Shown in pieces: positions 18,624-28,178 of a stretch of DNA of 64,000 nt (the first letter of the stretch is position 1; each line of letters opens with the position of its first letter). Origin of the DNA: Nocardia tengchongensis (GTDB lineage Bacteria > Actinomycetota > Actinomycetes > Mycobacteriales > Mycobacteriaceae); the NCBI RefSeq assembly GCF_018362975.1, contig NZ_CP074371.1:7936001-8000000 (forward strand), in the 5' to 3' direction. A program made the position numbers and the translations under genes. Below the pieces are notes generated by a model. It was not told where the DNA came from. It did no database searches and was given only the letters and a program-made list of their open reading frames with translations.

Positions 18624-19753
18624 CGCACCGCTCCGATCATGCGCAGCCCGGCCAGCACGGCGCCGACCTGATCATCGCGCGACACCGAATCCGCCTGGAC
18701 GCCGGTGACATTCACCTTCGGACCGTTCTCCACGAACGGAATCAGCTTGTCCCGCAACAGCGAGACCAGCAGCGACAGGTTCGACGGCACCGACAGATCC
18801 AGCGGCTTGCCCGACAGCGCCAGCGGCGCGAACGACTGCGTCACCGGATCCAGCGCGGTCGCCAGCGGAGCCAGCCACACCAGCGACTGCCCCAATTGCC
18901 CCAGCACCGCGAAGATCTGGGTGACGCCCTTGATGGAGTCGGTGATGCCGGTCATCGCGTCCACCGACTCCTGGCTGAGCTGATGGTCCAGGAAGTCCGC
19001 GCGATCGTGCAGCACCTGGGCGTTCACGCCCAGGCCGTTGAGCAGCTTGTCGACCTGATCCAGATTCGCCGCCAGATCCACCGCGTTCCCGGCCGCGTTC
19101 TGCGCGATGCGCTTGGTCTCGTTCGGGTCCCGCGGCAGCACCGCGTTGACATGATTGATGATGTCCTGCAACTGGTTCACCGCCCCGCCCTGGGTGAAGG
19201 CGGCCAGCGCGGCCATGGTGTCCTCCAGCTGCACCGGCGGCCGGGTGTGATCCTGACCGATGGTGCCGCCGTCCCGCAGCAGCGAACCGAAACCGTCCGG
19301 CGGCGTGCTCAATGCCAGGTGGATGTCACCGAGCACGGTGTTCTGCCGCAGTTCGGCCACCGTGGTCGTCGGCAGCTGCGCCTTCGACGAGATGTCGGCG
19401 TCCACCACCACATAGCCGCCGCGCCCGCCGGCCTGCGCCGACTCCACCACGTGCACGCCCTCGACCGTGCCGACCTGCGCGCCGTTGGCGATGACCTTCG
19501 CCTTCGCGGGCAGATTCAGCACATTGCCGAACTCGATGTGAATGCGATACGTCGAACCCGAGATGGTGGTCCCGGGCACCGGCACCGCGGCCGGGTCGAA
19601 GGCACAGCCGCCCGCCCCGGCCAGCAGCCCCGCCGCCAGCACCGCCGCGCCGATGCGCTCGGGCCGACGCCGCGCCGGGGCCGCCCCCACCGCGGTCCCG
19701 GCGCGACCGGCGGCCGCGGTGTCGAGCTGGAAGTTCCAGCGTCCGATTCTCAT
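18620..19753 (-). CDS. mceE: Mce family lipoprotein MceE
   Basis: 377 aa. The signal peptide (AAVLAAGLLAGAGGC) ends in a relaxed lipobox, Ala-Gly-Gly-Cys, so the mature protein is probably lipid-anchored, as in LprK-type MceE. The MCE domain has IHIEFGNVLNLPAKAKVIAN and GAQVGTVEGV. The ATG at 19753 overlaps the mceD stop by ATGA. The Ala at -3 of the lipobox is less common than Leu. Confidence 0.92.
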   Translation of the reverse strand: MRIGRWNFQLDTAAAGRAGTAVGAAPARRRPERIGAAVLAAGLLAGAGGCAFDPAAVPVPGTTISGSTYRIHIEFGNVLNLPAKAKVIANGAQVGTVEGVHVVESAQAGGRGGYVVVDADISSKAQLPTTTVAELRQNTVLGDIHLALSTPPDGFGSLLRDGGTIGQDHTRPPVQLEDTMAALAAFTQGGAVNQLQDIINHVNAVLPRDPNETKRIAQNAAGNAVDLAANLDQVDKLLNGLGVNAQVLHDRADFLDHQLSQESVDAMTGITDSIKGVTQIFAVLGQLGQSLVWLAPLATALDPVTQSFAPLALSGKPLDLSVPSNLSLLVSLLRDKLIPFVENGPKVNVTGVQADSVSRDDQVGAVLAGLRMIGAVR

Positions 19754-20832
19754 CGCGCACCTGCCATTCCGAGCACCAGCGGCACCAGCGGGACGTTCAC
19801 CATGCCGTCGGCGGCATCGGTGCAGCTGCCCGGGGTGACGGCATTGACGGCGGCGCACACCTGCTCGGCCTGCGGGGCCGGGAGGGCCGCCCGCGGCGAA
19901 CCGTAGGAGATGCCGTTGCCCGTCACGTTCTGGGCGGCATTGGTCAGCACCGGCAGCTTGCGCACCACCTCCGAGAGCGAGCCGACATTGGCGCGCAGCA
20001 GGCGCACCAGCGGCAAGGTGTCGTCGAGCGCGCGCATGATCGGGTCACCGGCGATGGTGGCCAGGTCGTTGAGCATGGGCAGCACCGCACCGAATCGATC
20101 GATGAGTTGCGCACCGGGGCCGAGCAATTCGGTACTGGCGTTGTTCAGCGCCGGGCCCAGCCGCAGCAGCATCGAGCGCAGATCACCCCAGTGCTGTTCG
20201 ACCTTCTCGCCCACCGAGGCGAAGGCGTCGAAGATGCCCGCCAGATGCCCGATATCGGCATCGGGTTGCGCCAGCGCCGAACCCAGCTTCTTGACAATCT
20301 CGTTGATCTGCGGGCCCGCGCCCTGGGTGGCCGCGTCCAGCCCGGACAGGCCGTGCGCCAGCGCATCCGGGGCCTGCGCCTGCTGCAGCTGCGACGACAG
20401 GTCGGCCAGCGCGGTCAGCGTCTCGGTGATGCTCTTGGGCGTCAGGGATTTGGTGATGCAGCGCGAGGAATCCCAGTGCGCCAGGTTCTTGCCGCCGTTG
20501 AGCACCGCCAGATTGCGGTCGGCCACAATGGAATCCGAGACCGTGGTGGCGGCGGCGTCCGCGTAGACCGGGTACTTCGCGTCGACGGAGAACGTCACCT
20601 TCACCTTGGTGCCGTCGGAATCGACGGAATCGACCGTGCCGACCGGGATTCCGCGCATGGTCACCTTGTTGCCCGCGTACAGGCCGACCGCATCGGGCAT
20701 GACCGCGCAGTAGGCGACCGTCTTCTTCATCGGGTCGAACCAGACGAAGTAGCCGACCACCGCCAGCGCCACCACCAGCAGCGCGCCCGCGACCGACATG
20801 AACGCCTGCGAGCCGAGCATCCGCTTGAACAT
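19750..20832 (-). CDS. mceD: Mce family protein MceD
   Basis: 360 aa from the ATG at 20832 (TGATG overlap with mceC). One N-terminal helix (VAGALLVVALAVVGYFVWF) is followed by an MCE domain with GLYAGNKVTMRGIPVGTVDSV. The long coil region and C-terminus contain two cysteines (EQVCAAV, PGSCTDA). It is a subunit of the six-protein Mce lipid transporter. Confidence 0.92.
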   Translation of the reverse strand: MFKRMLGSQAFMSVAGALLVVALAVVGYFVWFDPMKKTVAYCAVMPDAVGLYAGNKVTMRGIPVGTVDSVDSDGTKVKVTFSVDAKYPVYADAAATTVSDSIVADRNLAVLNGGKNLAHWDSSRCITKSLTPKSITETLTALADLSSQLQQAQAPDALAHGLSGLDAATQGAGPQINEIVKKLGSALAQPDADIGHLAGIFDAFASVGEKVEQHWGDLRSMLLRLGPALNNASTELLGPGAQLIDRFGAVLPMLNDLATIAGDPIMRALDDTLPLVRLLRANVGSLSEVVRKLPVLTNAAQNVTGNGISYGSPRAALPAPQAEQVCAAVNAVTPGSCTDAADGMVNVPLVPLVLGMAGAR

Positions 20833-21866
20833 CAGCAGTCCTTCCCGGGCACCGGCACGCACACCTTCGGCGCCGCGGGCAGCGTCACCGTCTGCCGCGA
20901 CCGGTCCACCGCGATACCGCCGTCGGGAATCACCAAGTCCGACAACTTCTTCTGCAGTCCCTGCGCCGCGGTCAGCGTCGGCTCGAACTTCTGGCCGAGC
21001 TGCTCGAGCTGGGTGATGGCCTCGGTCAGCTTGGGCTTCAGATCCGTCCAGGTCGGCTGCACGCCGCCGAGACGGCCGAGCACGTCACTGAGCAGGCGGA
21101 TCGCCTCGGCCATTTCAGAATGCTTGTCGTCGAGCACGGTGACCAGCAGATTCGCATTGTCCATCAGCCGGCCCAGATCGGTCTTCGCGCCGTCGTACAT
21201 GCGCACGTACTCGTCGGCCACCGCCACCGCGTTCGACACCTGGGTGCGCTGCTTGTCCAGCGCGTCCACGTAGGTGCGCACCGTCTGCAGCGTGGTGCGC
21301 AGCGTGTCCGGCGCGCCGTCGATCGAATTGCCCAGCGCGGCCAGGTTCTGGTTCAGCGTCGAGCCGTCGATCTTGGCCAGCGGGTCGGCCGCGTCCTGAA
21401 AGGTCTCGATCAGGCTGTACGGCAGGCGCACCCGGTCCGCCGGAATCGCCGCCGCACCCAGGGGCTTGCTGCCCGCCGGGAAAACCGCCACGTAGTGGCC
21501 GCCGACGATGGTCAGCATGCGGATGTCCAGGGAGGTCTGATCACCCAGGAACACATCGGATTTCACCGTGAAGCGCATGACGACCTTGTCCGGCTTCAAC
21601 TCCAGGGACTTGACCTCGCCGACCGAGATGCCGGCGACGCGCACGTCGTCGCCCGCCTTCACCGACTGCGCCTCGGACAGTTCCGCGGTGTAGGTGTGCT
21701 TGCCGAACGGGATCACGTACAGCGCACCGGCGGCGGTCAGGCCCAGCACCAGCACGATCGCGCCGATGATGCCCTGACGCAGATGCCGCTTCTGCTTGGT
21801 CGCGTCGTCCACGACCCGGTCGTCCCGCTTCAAACGAAGTCCCCACAGCGCACGGGGCAAGGTCAT
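20832..21866 (-). CDS. mceC: Mce family protein MceC
   Basis: 344 aa from the ATG at 21866, which forms ATGA with the mceB stop. An in-frame ATG at 21875 is an alternative. A basic N-terminus (RLKRDD, KQKRH) is followed by a membrane helix (GIIGAIVLVLGLTAAGALYV) and an MCE domain with SVKAGDDVRVAGISVGEVKS and MLTIVGGHYVAV. It is a subunit of the Mce transporter. The C-terminus ends in VCVPVPGKDC. Confidence 0.92.
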   Translation of the reverse strand: MTLPRALWGLRLKRDDRVVDDATKQKRHLRQGIIGAIVLVLGLTAAGALYVIPFGKHTYTAELSEAQSVKAGDDVRVAGISVGEVKSLELKPDKVVMRFTVKSDVFLGDQTSLDIRMLTIVGGHYVAVFPAGSKPLGAAAIPADRVRLPYSLIETFQDAADPLAKIDGSTLNQNLAALGNSIDGAPDTLRTTLQTVRTYVDALDKQRTQVSNAVAVADEYVRMYDGAKTDLGRLMDNANLLVTVLDDKHSEMAEAIRLLSDVLGRLGGVQPTWTDLKPKLTEAITQLEQLGQKFEPTLTAAQGLQKKLSDLVIPDGGIAVDRSRQTVTLPAAPKVCVPVPGKDC

Positions 21867-22861
21867 CCGTTGCATATCGCCACCTGCTGTCCCGAAACGA
21901 GCACCTTGACCACCGGCGGCGGTTCCGCGGTTCCCTTGCTGCACACCGGCTTCCAGCCACTCGGACCGGCCGGCAGCGCCGCGTCGGCCGCGCTCAGCAC
22001 GGCGGGCAGGCGGCCGAGGGCGGCCACCGCCTCCTTGGCGTCGGGGAAGATCCGGCGGATCAGCGCGTCCACGTCGGAGCCGCTGTCGATCCCCAGCGTG
22101 CGCAGCAGATTGTCGATCGGCCGCAGCACCGACGGCGCGGTGATCGCGAATTGCGCCAGGCCGCCGATGTTCTGCTGCAACGCCTCGAAGATGTCGGACA
22201 GCTGCTTCAGCAACGGCACCAGGTAGTGCACGCGCCCGCCCAGCCGGTCCGACAGATCCGACATGTTGTGGATCAGCGTCGAGATGACCTGCTGCCGACT
22301 GTCCACGTACGACGCCAGTTTCCCGATCGCGTCCATGGCCGGGCCGAGACCGCTGCCGTCCCCCTCGATCAGCGCCACCATGCTCGCGCTGAACTGGTTG
22401 ATGGCCTCCGGAGAGATGGTCTGCAGCACCGGCTTCAGGCCGTTGAACAGCTGCGTCACATCGAACGACGGCACCGTGTGGTCCTCGCCGATGCGCGCGC
22501 CCGCCGCCAGCCGGGCGCCCGGCTGCGGCTGCTGCTGCAGATCGATGTACCGCTGCCCGGTCAGATTCTGGTAGCGGATGGCCAGTTTGGAGTTGTCGTA
22601 GACGGGCGAATCGGTCTTGACCGACACCTGCACCCGCGCCTTCGCGCCCTCCAGGCTGACCTGCTTCACCTTGCCGACCTGCACGCCGTACATGCGCACG
22701 TCATCGCCGACTTTGAGGCCGTTGGCATCGGTGAAGATCGCGTCGTGGGTCTCGGTCCTTCCCGACACGGGGCGTTGAATCGCGGTGAGCACCAACATGA
22801 GCACCACGCCGATGACGCCCGCGAACAACGCCAGCCGCCACGCGGCTTGCTTGACGTTCAT
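21863..22861 (-). CDS. mceB: Mce family protein MceB
   Basis: 332 aa. The N-terminal helix is ALFAGVIGVVLMLVLTAI. The MCE domain shows FTDANGLKVGDDVRMYGVQV and KLAIRYQNLTGQRYIDLQQ, the YxNLxGxRYxxL pattern typical of MceB. The start overlaps the mceA stop by ATGA. It is a subunit of the Mce transporter. Confidence 0.93.
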   Translation of the reverse strand: MNVKQAAWRLALFAGVIGVVLMLVLTAIQRPVSGRTETHDAIFTDANGLKVGDDVRMYGVQVGKVKQVSLEGAKARVQVSVKTDSPVYDNSKLAIRYQNLTGQRYIDLQQQPQPGARLAAGARIGEDHTVPSFDVTQLFNGLKPVLQTISPEAINQFSASMVALIEGDGSGLGPAMDAIGKLASYVDSRQQVISTLIHNMSDLSDRLGGRVHYLVPLLKQLSDIFEALQQNIGGLAQFAITAPSVLRPIDNLLRTLGIDSGSDVDALIRRIFPDAKEAVAALGRLPAVLSAADAALPAGPSGWKPVCSKGTAEPPPVVKVLVSGQQVAICNG

Positions 22862-23886
22862 CGGGCGCCTCCCAGCAGCGGCACCGCGATCGCCGGCACA
22901 CCCTTCAGCTCGACCTGCACGTTCAGCACCGGCCCCTGCCCGGTATCGGGCATGGCGGCGCGCAAACGCTCCAGCAGCAGCCGCAATTCGACCGCGGACT
23001 GCTGCGGCTGCGGCACCATCCGCGCCAGCGCGGTCAGCACCGGCACCAGCATGTCGGTGGCGCCGGAGAGCTGAGTTCCGGCCTGCGAGAAGGTAGTTGC
23101 CAGTGCGGGCAGCAGCGTGCCGGTGACGGTCGCGACACCCTTGTCATAGGCGGCTCGATCGGACTGCAAGCGCTGCATACTGCGGATCAGATCCACCACC
23201 TGCACCGTCGCGCCCGCGAACCGGCCACCGCCGTCGAAGGCCGGGCCCAGCTCACCGAACAGCCGCGACATCGGCATCTTCTGGTTGTCGGCGATGGTGC
23301 GCTGCGCGGTGATCAGGGCCTGCGCCAGCGGCGTGAACGCCTGGGTGTCGGCCGCGGCCTGCGCGATGACCGAGGCCATCTGCGGCGTCAGCACCGAACC
23401 GCCCACCTGCGCGGCATTGCGCAGGATCGACCCCATGGTGGCGTCGTAGACCTCGCTCGCGCGGCGGCCGGTGAAGTCCAGCACCGTGCCCGAACGCAGC
23501 GGGGAACCGCCGTCGCCCTTGCGCAATTCGATCTCGCTGATGCCGAACAGGTTCGCGGGCGCGTAATCCACCCGCAGGCTGTCGTCGAAGCCGAACAGCT
23601 TCGAATCGTCCAGGCGCAGCGAGATCTGCTGCGTTCCATGCTGGTCCGGGGCGATGTCGGTGACCTTGCCGACCACCACGCCATTGGCGCGCACCTCGGT
23701 GCCGACCAGCACGCCGTCACCGATCTGCTCGGTGCGCAACGAGATCGGCATCCCCGGCTCGTCCTGCTGTGAGTGGTACAGCGCCCAGCCGGCGACCACC
23801 GTCACCACCAGCGCCAACGCGACCGTGCCGACCGTCATCGCACGCTTGCGATCGACGGCCACACCCGGCATTCCGTAATTCGGCAT
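22858..23886 (-). CDS. mceA: Mce family protein MceA
   Basis: 342 aa. One N-terminal helix (TVGTVALALVVTVVAGWALY) is followed by an MCE domain (LRTEQIGDGVLVGTEVRANG, VVGKVTDI) and a long helical region with YDKGVATVTGTLLPALA. It is the first Mce protein after the two permease genes, 3 bp past yrbEB. The substrate of this particular system cannot be told from sequence; mycobacterial paralogues import fatty acids, sterols or other lipids. Confidence 0.92.
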   Translation of the reverse strand: MPNYGMPGVAVDRKRAMTVGTVALALVVTVVAGWALYHSQQDEPGMPISLRTEQIGDGVLVGTEVRANGVVVGKVTDIAPDQHGTQQISLRLDDSKLFGFDDSLRVDYAPANLFGISEIELRKGDGGSPLRSGTVLDFTGRRASEVYDATMGSILRNAAQVGGSVLTPQMASVIAQAAADTQAFTPLAQALITAQRTIADNQKMPMSRLFGELGPAFDGGGRFAGATVQVVDLIRSMQRLQSDRAAYDKGVATVTGTLLPALATTFSQAGTQLSGATDMLVPVLTALARMVPQPQQSAVELRLLLERLRAAMPDTGQGPVLNVQVELKGVPAIAVPLLGGAR

Positions 23887-23889
23887 CCC

Positions 23890-24753
23890 CTACCCCGTGA
23901 ACGTAATCGCCGAGTTGAAGCCCCACAGGGACAGCGACATCACCATGTCCATGGCCACGATGGCCACCGACGACGCGCGGACCGCCTTACCCGAGGCAAT
24001 GCCCACGCCCTCCGGACCGCCGGTCGCGAAAAAGCCGAAGTAGCAGTGGATCAGGATCACCACCACCGCGAACACGGCCACCTTCACCACCGCCGCGATC
24101 ACGTCGAAGCCGGAGACGAACTGGAAGAAATAGTGGTCGTACACACCGGCCGAGGCCCCGTGCACCAAGGTGATCAATCCCCGGCAGGCCGCGTACGACA
24201 GGATCAGCGCGATCAGGAAGGTCGGCACGATCGCGACCGCGCCCGCCAGCACGCGGGTGGTCACCACGAAGGGAACCGAACGCAGACCGAGGGATTCGAT
24301 GGCGTCGATCTCCTCGGAGATGCGCATCGAGCCGATCTCGGCGGTCATGCGGCAGCCCGCCTGCGCGGCGAAACCGATGGCCGCCACGATCGGGGCCAGC
24401 TCACGGGTGGTGGCGTAGGCCGACACCAGACCCGACACCGGGCCCATGCCCAGCATGTCGAGGGTGGTGAAGGATTCGACCGCCACCGAGGCGCCCATGA
24501 CCAGACCCAGCACGATCATCATCGGCACCGTGCCGCCGCCCACGATCACCGAGCCGCGACCCCAGGTCATATCCGAGATCGCGCGCATGGTCTCCGCGCG
24601 ATACCGCTTCAGCGTCAACGGAATCGACGACAGCACCTGCCAGACGAAGGCCAGCGTGAAGCCCAGGTTCTCCGCCCGGCGCAGGATCAAGCCCCGCTTG
24701 CGATAGGCGCGCGCGGCCCAGCCCAGCCCCTTGGGCACGTAGGTAGCCGACAT
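23890..24753 (-). CDS. yrbEB: YrbE/MlaE-family ABC permease, second subunit
   Basis: 287 aa. The MlaE fold is clear: VPMMIVLGLVMGASVAVES, RELAPIVAAIGFAAQAGCRM, and the EQ-loop-like block EIGSMRISEEIDAIESLGL that contacts the ATPase. Five to six membrane helices are predicted. The ATG at 24753 overlaps the yrbEA stop as TGATG. The shared ATPase (MceG/Mkl) is not in the window and is usually encoded elsewhere. Confidence 0.94.
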   Translation of the reverse strand: MSATYVPKGLGWAARAYRKRGLILRRAENLGFTLAFVWQVLSSIPLTLKRYRAETMRAISDMTWGRGSVIVGGGTVPMMIVLGLVMGASVAVESFTTLDMLGMGPVSGLVSAYATTRELAPIVAAIGFAAQAGCRMTAEIGSMRISEEIDAIESLGLRSVPFVVTTRVLAGAVAIVPTFLIALILSYAACRGLITLVHGASAGVYDHYFFQFVSGFDVIAAVVKVAVFAVVVILIHCYFGFFATGGPEGVGIASGKAVRASSVAIVAMDMVMSLSLWGFNSAITFTG

Positions 24754-25589
24754 CAGGCCAGCCTGGTGGGCAGGAACAGATCGGTGATCTGCGTGGCGAC
24801 CAGGTTCACCGTCACGATCGACACCACCGACAACACCACCGCCGCGTTCACGGCGTCGGCGACACCCCGCGGGCCGCCCTTCGCCTCGAGCCCGCGCTGG
24901 CAGGCGATGATCACCACGAGGAAACCGAAGATGACGGCCTTCAACAGCGACACCCACACATCGGCGGTGGTGGTGAAGGACCCGAAAGTGGACCAGTACG
25001 AGCCCGGCGTCACGCCCTGCCGGCCGATGGCGACGCCGTAACCGGCCAGCACGCCCACGAAAATGATGAGCACGTTCAGCAGCGGCGCCACGAAGACCAT
25101 CGCCACCAGCCGCGGGATCACCAGGCGGTGAATCGGGCTGATGCCCATGGTGTTCAGCGCGTCGATCTCCTCGCGGATGGTGCGCGCGCCCAGATCCGCG
25201 GCCAGCGCCGCCGCGCCCGCGCCGCCCAGCAGGAAGCCGGTGGCCAGGGGTGCGCCCTGCTTGATCACGCCCAGGCCGCCGGTCGCGCCGAGCAGCGAAT
25301 CCGCGCCGAGGGTGTGAATCAGATTGCCCACCTGCACCGAGACGATGACGCCGAACGGAATCGCGATGAGGATGGCCGGAATCGCGGTGACGGTGATGAG
25401 CCGCCACGCCTGCAGGATCGCCTCTTTCCACTGGAACTGGCGACGCGCGATATCGGTGACGGTCCCGATCACGGCTTCCTCGGCGATCCCGACCGCGCGG
25501 CCGAAGGTGCGTAGCGACGCCACCGAGGTGCTGGAGGAGTTGTCCCGCACGATGCGCACCGCGGACCGGCTCTGGACGGCCCGGGTCAT
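24753..25589 (-). CDS. yrbEA: YrbE/MlaE-family ABC permease, first subunit
   Basis: 278 aa from the ATG at 25589. A GTG at 25667 in the same frame would add 26 residues. The MlaE signature is present: AIPFGVIVSVQVGNLI, GGAGAAALAADLGARTIREE, and IDALNTMGISPIHRLVIPR. It is the first gene of an eight-gene transporter operon followed by a Mce-associated gene, all within a few bases of each other. No strong ribosome binding site is visible at either start. Confidence 0.92.
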   Translation of the reverse strand: MTRAVQSRSAVRIVRDNSSSTSVASLRTFGRAVGIAEEAVIGTVTDIARRQFQWKEAILQAWRLITVTAIPAILIAIPFGVIVSVQVGNLIHTLGADSLLGATGGLGVIKQGAPLATGFLLGGAGAAALAADLGARTIREEIDALNTMGISPIHRLVIPRLVAMVFVAPLLNVLIIFVGVLAGYGVAIGRQGVTPGSYWSTFGSFTTTADVWVSLLKAVIFGFLVVIIACQRGLEAKGGPRGVADAVNAAVVLSVVSIVTVNLVATQITDLFLPTRLA

Positions 25590-25971
25590 CGGGGGACTGC
25601 TTCTTCGAGACGGCGGAACCGACGCGGGGTGACGAGCTTCAAATTTCTTCTCCGTGATCGGCAACACTGCCTGCCATCAAAGCTAATGGTTACCCGGAGT
25701 TACAACAAATCGGGATCAAGTGTGACCGGAGCCTCTAAGTTACCGATCGGTACCCCGCTCGTCGGTCCCGGTCAGCGGGACGAAGTGCCATGTGACCTGG
25801 GATTCTAGAACGTGTTATCAGAGCGGAACGGCTATAACCATGACTTCCGACACCCGGCGAGCAGACCCCCGGAGGCGGTTTCCGGAGCCTCGGCGATACC
25901 TGAAGCCACATCGAGTGATCTCTCAGCAACCGTCGGTTTCCCCGTGAACCTCTGCACAACCCCCACGTGGC
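25590..25971. other. Upstream region of the mce operon (382 bp, no gene)
   Basis: This is the only stretch of more than 300 bp without a supported gene. It holds the mce promoter region, a perfect TACCGATCGGTA palindrome at 25741-25752, and a TATAAC-like box near 25830 that could serve the rightward gene. A 74-codon minus-strand frame here looks like a GC shadow. Confidence 0.6.
25741..25752. promoter_or_regulatory. TACCGATCGGTA palindrome, candidate operator of the mce operon
   Basis: A perfect 12-bp dyad with TT on its left, about 150 bp upstream of the first permease start. TetR-family operators often look like this. The core TTACCG-N2-CGGTA recurs at 51294-51315. No TetR gene is in the window. 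Confidence 0.45.
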
Positions 25972-26223
25972 GTGTTCACTGTCGCTGTGGATAACTCACA
26001 CTCGCGTGTGGATAACACGGTCTCGGCCGTGCTGCACACGATCGAGGCCGGCGACTGGGCCGAGTTCGCGAAACTCGTGCACCCCTATGTGCACTGGACC
26101 GAGAACGGACACACCACCCGCGGACGCACCCGGGTCATGGCACTGCTGTCGCAGCACCACACCACCGCGCCCGCCACCTCCTACGAACTACGCGACGGCC
26201 AGGTCTACCGCTGGGACTCGTGA
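25972..26223 (+). CDS. Small NTF2/SnoaL-like protein (83 aa)
   Basis: The sequence TVSAVLHTIEAGDWAEFAKL, then HPYVHWTENGHTTRGRTRV and a final strand DGQVYRWDS, fits a minimal SnoaL-like cone fold. Possible GTG starts are 25972, 25984 and 26008. It ends 6 bp before the convergent antiporter stop. No catalytic role can be given. Confidence 0.65.
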   Translation: MFTVAVDNSHSRVDNTVSAVLHTIEAGDWAEFAKLVHPYVHWTENGHTTRGRTRVMALLSQHHTTAPATSYELRDGQVYRWDS

Positions 26224-26229
26224 CCGCCG

Positions 26230-27327
26230 CTACGGGCTGACCGCCAGAAAAACGAAGGCCGAGAACAACACCAGGTGCACACAGCCCTGGAGCAGGGTCG
26301 CGCGACCCGGCACCACGGTCAGCGCGCCGACCACCACGGTCAGCGCCAGCAGCACCATCTGGGTCGCCCCCAGGCCGAGCATGAGCGGGCCCTCGATCCA
26401 GATCGAGACCAGCGCGATGGCCGGAATGGTCAGGCCGATACTGGCCATGGCCGAACCCAGCGCCAGGTTCAGCGAGATCTGCACCCGCTCGCCGCGGGCC
26501 GCGCGCACGGCCGCGATGGTTTCCGGCAGCAGCACCAGCAGCGCGATCACCACACCGACCGCCGACGGCGGCAGCCCAGCCGCGGCGATACCGGATTCGA
26601 TATTGGGCGAAACCACCTTCGCCAGGCCGACCACACCGATCAGCGCAACCAGCAGCAAACCCAGACTGCGCAGTGCTTCGTTCTTGGTGGGCGGCTCGTC
26701 GTGTTCCTCGACGGCCGTGTCGGCCACCCCCTCCACAGGCAGGAAGTCGTCCGGATGCCGGACCGTCTGCACCATGACGAAGACGCCGTAGAGGACCAGT
26801 GACGCGACCGCCGCGAAGATCAGCTGCGAGGCCGAGAAGACCGGGCCCGGCTCACTGGTGGTGAAGGTGGGCAGCACCAGACTCAGCGTCGCCAGGGTCG
26901 CGACCGTGGCCAGCGCCGCGCCCGTGCCCTCGGCATTGAAGACCGCGACCCGCCGACGCAACGCTGCCACCAGCAGTGACAGGCCGAAAATGCCGTTGCA
27001 GGTGATCATGACGGCCGCGAAGACGGTGTCGCGGGCCAGCGAGGCGGCCTTGTCTCCACTGGAGATCATCAGCATGACGATCAGTCCGACCTCGATGATG
27101 GTCACCGCCACCGCCAGGATCAGCGACCCGAACGGCTCGCCCACCCGGTGCGCGACGATCTCCGCGTGATGCACCGCCGACAGCACCGCTCCGATCAGCC
27201 AGGCCGCCACCAGTACCGCCAGCCCCGGGTTCAATTCCCGGCCCCAGGCGGCGGCCAGCACCAGGGCCGCCGCTACCGGGACGATGACCGACCAGTACCG
27301 CTTGCAGAGACGCACCATGACCGCCAT
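26230..27327 (-). CDS. ChaA-type cation/proton antiporter
   Basis: 365 aa and about 11 membrane helices. The Ca2+/cation antiporter signature occurs twice: HAEIVAHRVGEPFGSLILAV with VTIIEVGLIVML, and LVLLPETIAAVRAARGERVQ with SLNLALGSAMASIGLTIPAI. A central acidic loop (VEGVADTAVEEHDEPP) separates the halves. It should exchange Ca2+, Na+ or K+ for H+ at the membrane. The ATG at 27327 is chosen to leave a 40-bp divergent gap to the VIT1-like gene; an upstream ATG would overlap that gene. Confidence 0.88.
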   Translation of the reverse strand: MAVMVRLCKRYWSVIVPVAAALVLAAAWGRELNPGLAVLVAAWLIGAVLSAVHHAEIVAHRVGEPFGSLILAVAVTIIEVGLIVMLMISSGDKAASLARDTVFAAVMITCNGIFGLSLLVAALRRRVAVFNAEGTGAALATVATLATLSLVLPTFTTSEPGPVFSASQLIFAAVASLVLYGVFVMVQTVRHPDDFLPVEGVADTAVEEHDEPPTKNEALRSLGLLLVALIGVVGLAKVVSPNIESGIAAAGLPPSAVGVVIALLVLLPETIAAVRAARGERVQISLNLALGSAMASIGLTIPAIALVSIWIEGPLMLGLGATQMVLLALTVVVGALTVVPGRATLLQGCVHLVLFSAFVFLAVSP

Positions 27328-27367
27328 CGTCCCAGCAAACCATCCGCTTCCCCCGGAAATGGGAGGC

Positions 27368-28165
27368 ATGCCTCGCCCGACCACGCTGCCGCATGAGTCG
27401 CCCACGGTGAATTACGCTGCTCACGTGGACGACACCGGAGCGGGAACTACCGACGCAACGCAGCCGCACCCGCACGAGCCGCACGGCACCGGCCTCTCGG
27501 CCAAACTCAACTGGCTGCGGGCCGGCGTGCTCGGCGCCAATGACGGCATCGTCTCCACCGCCGGACTGGTGGTCGGCGTCGCCGCCGCGTCCACCGAAAC
27601 GAACGCCATCCTCACCGCGGGCATCGCGGGACTCGCCGCGGGCGCGATCTCCATGGCGGTGGGTGAATACGTCTCGGTCAGCACCCAACGCGACACCGAA
27701 CGCGCTCTGCTGTCCAAGGAGAAGCGGGAGCTCACCGATGAGCCGGAGTACGAGCTGGCCGAGCTGACCGACATCTACCGAGCCAAGGGCCTGAGCACCG
27801 AGACCGCACGCCAGGTGGCCGAGGAACTCACCGCCCACGACGCCTTCGCCGCGCACGCCGAGGCCGAATTGGGTTTGGATCCGCACGATCTCACCAATCC
27901 GTGGCATGCCGCGCTGTCCTCTGCCATCGCCTTCACCGTCGGCGCGATCCTGCCGTTGCTGGCCATCCTGCTCCCCCCGACCCAGTGGCGCATCCCGGTC
28001 TGTTTCGCCGCGGTGCTGGTGGCGCTGGCCCTGACCGGCTCGGTGAGCGCCCGCCTGGGCGGCGCCAATCCGCGCCGCGCCGTGCTGCGCGTGGTCCTCG
28101 GCGGCGCGCTGGCCATGGCCGTCACCTACGGCATCGGCCAGCTCGCGGGCGTCGCCGGAATCTGA
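27368..28165 (+). CDS. VIT1/CCC1-family Fe2+/Mn2+ transporter
   Basis: 265 aa from the ATG at 27368; a GTG at 27425 is an alternative. The signature ANDGIVSTAGLVVGVAAAS lies in the first helix. ISMAVGEYVSVSTQRDTERA marks the second helix and metal-binding loop. A helical cytosolic domain (ELAELTDIYRAKGLS and following) precedes three C-terminal helices. The family exports or sequesters iron or manganese. The divergent cation antiporter next door suggests a small metal/cation homeostasis pair. Confidence 0.9.
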   Translation: MPRPTTLPHESPTVNYAAHVDDTGAGTTDATQPHPHEPHGTGLSAKLNWLRAGVLGANDGIVSTAGLVVGVAAASTETNAILTAGIAGLAAGAISMAVGEYVSVSTQRDTERALLSKEKRELTDEPEYELAELTDIYRAKGLSTETARQVAEELTAHDAFAAHAEAELGLDPHDLTNPWHAALSSAIAFTVGAILPLLAILLPPTQWRIPVCFAAVLVALALTGSVSARLGGANPRRAVLRVVLGGALAMAVTYGIGQLAGVAGI

Positions 28166-28178
28166 CCCCGGCTCCGGC

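Noticed and set aside
25735..25959. 74-codon minus-strand frame upstream of the mce operon
   Set aside because: Arg/Ser-rich shadow with no ribosome binding site, covering the palindrome and promoter region.
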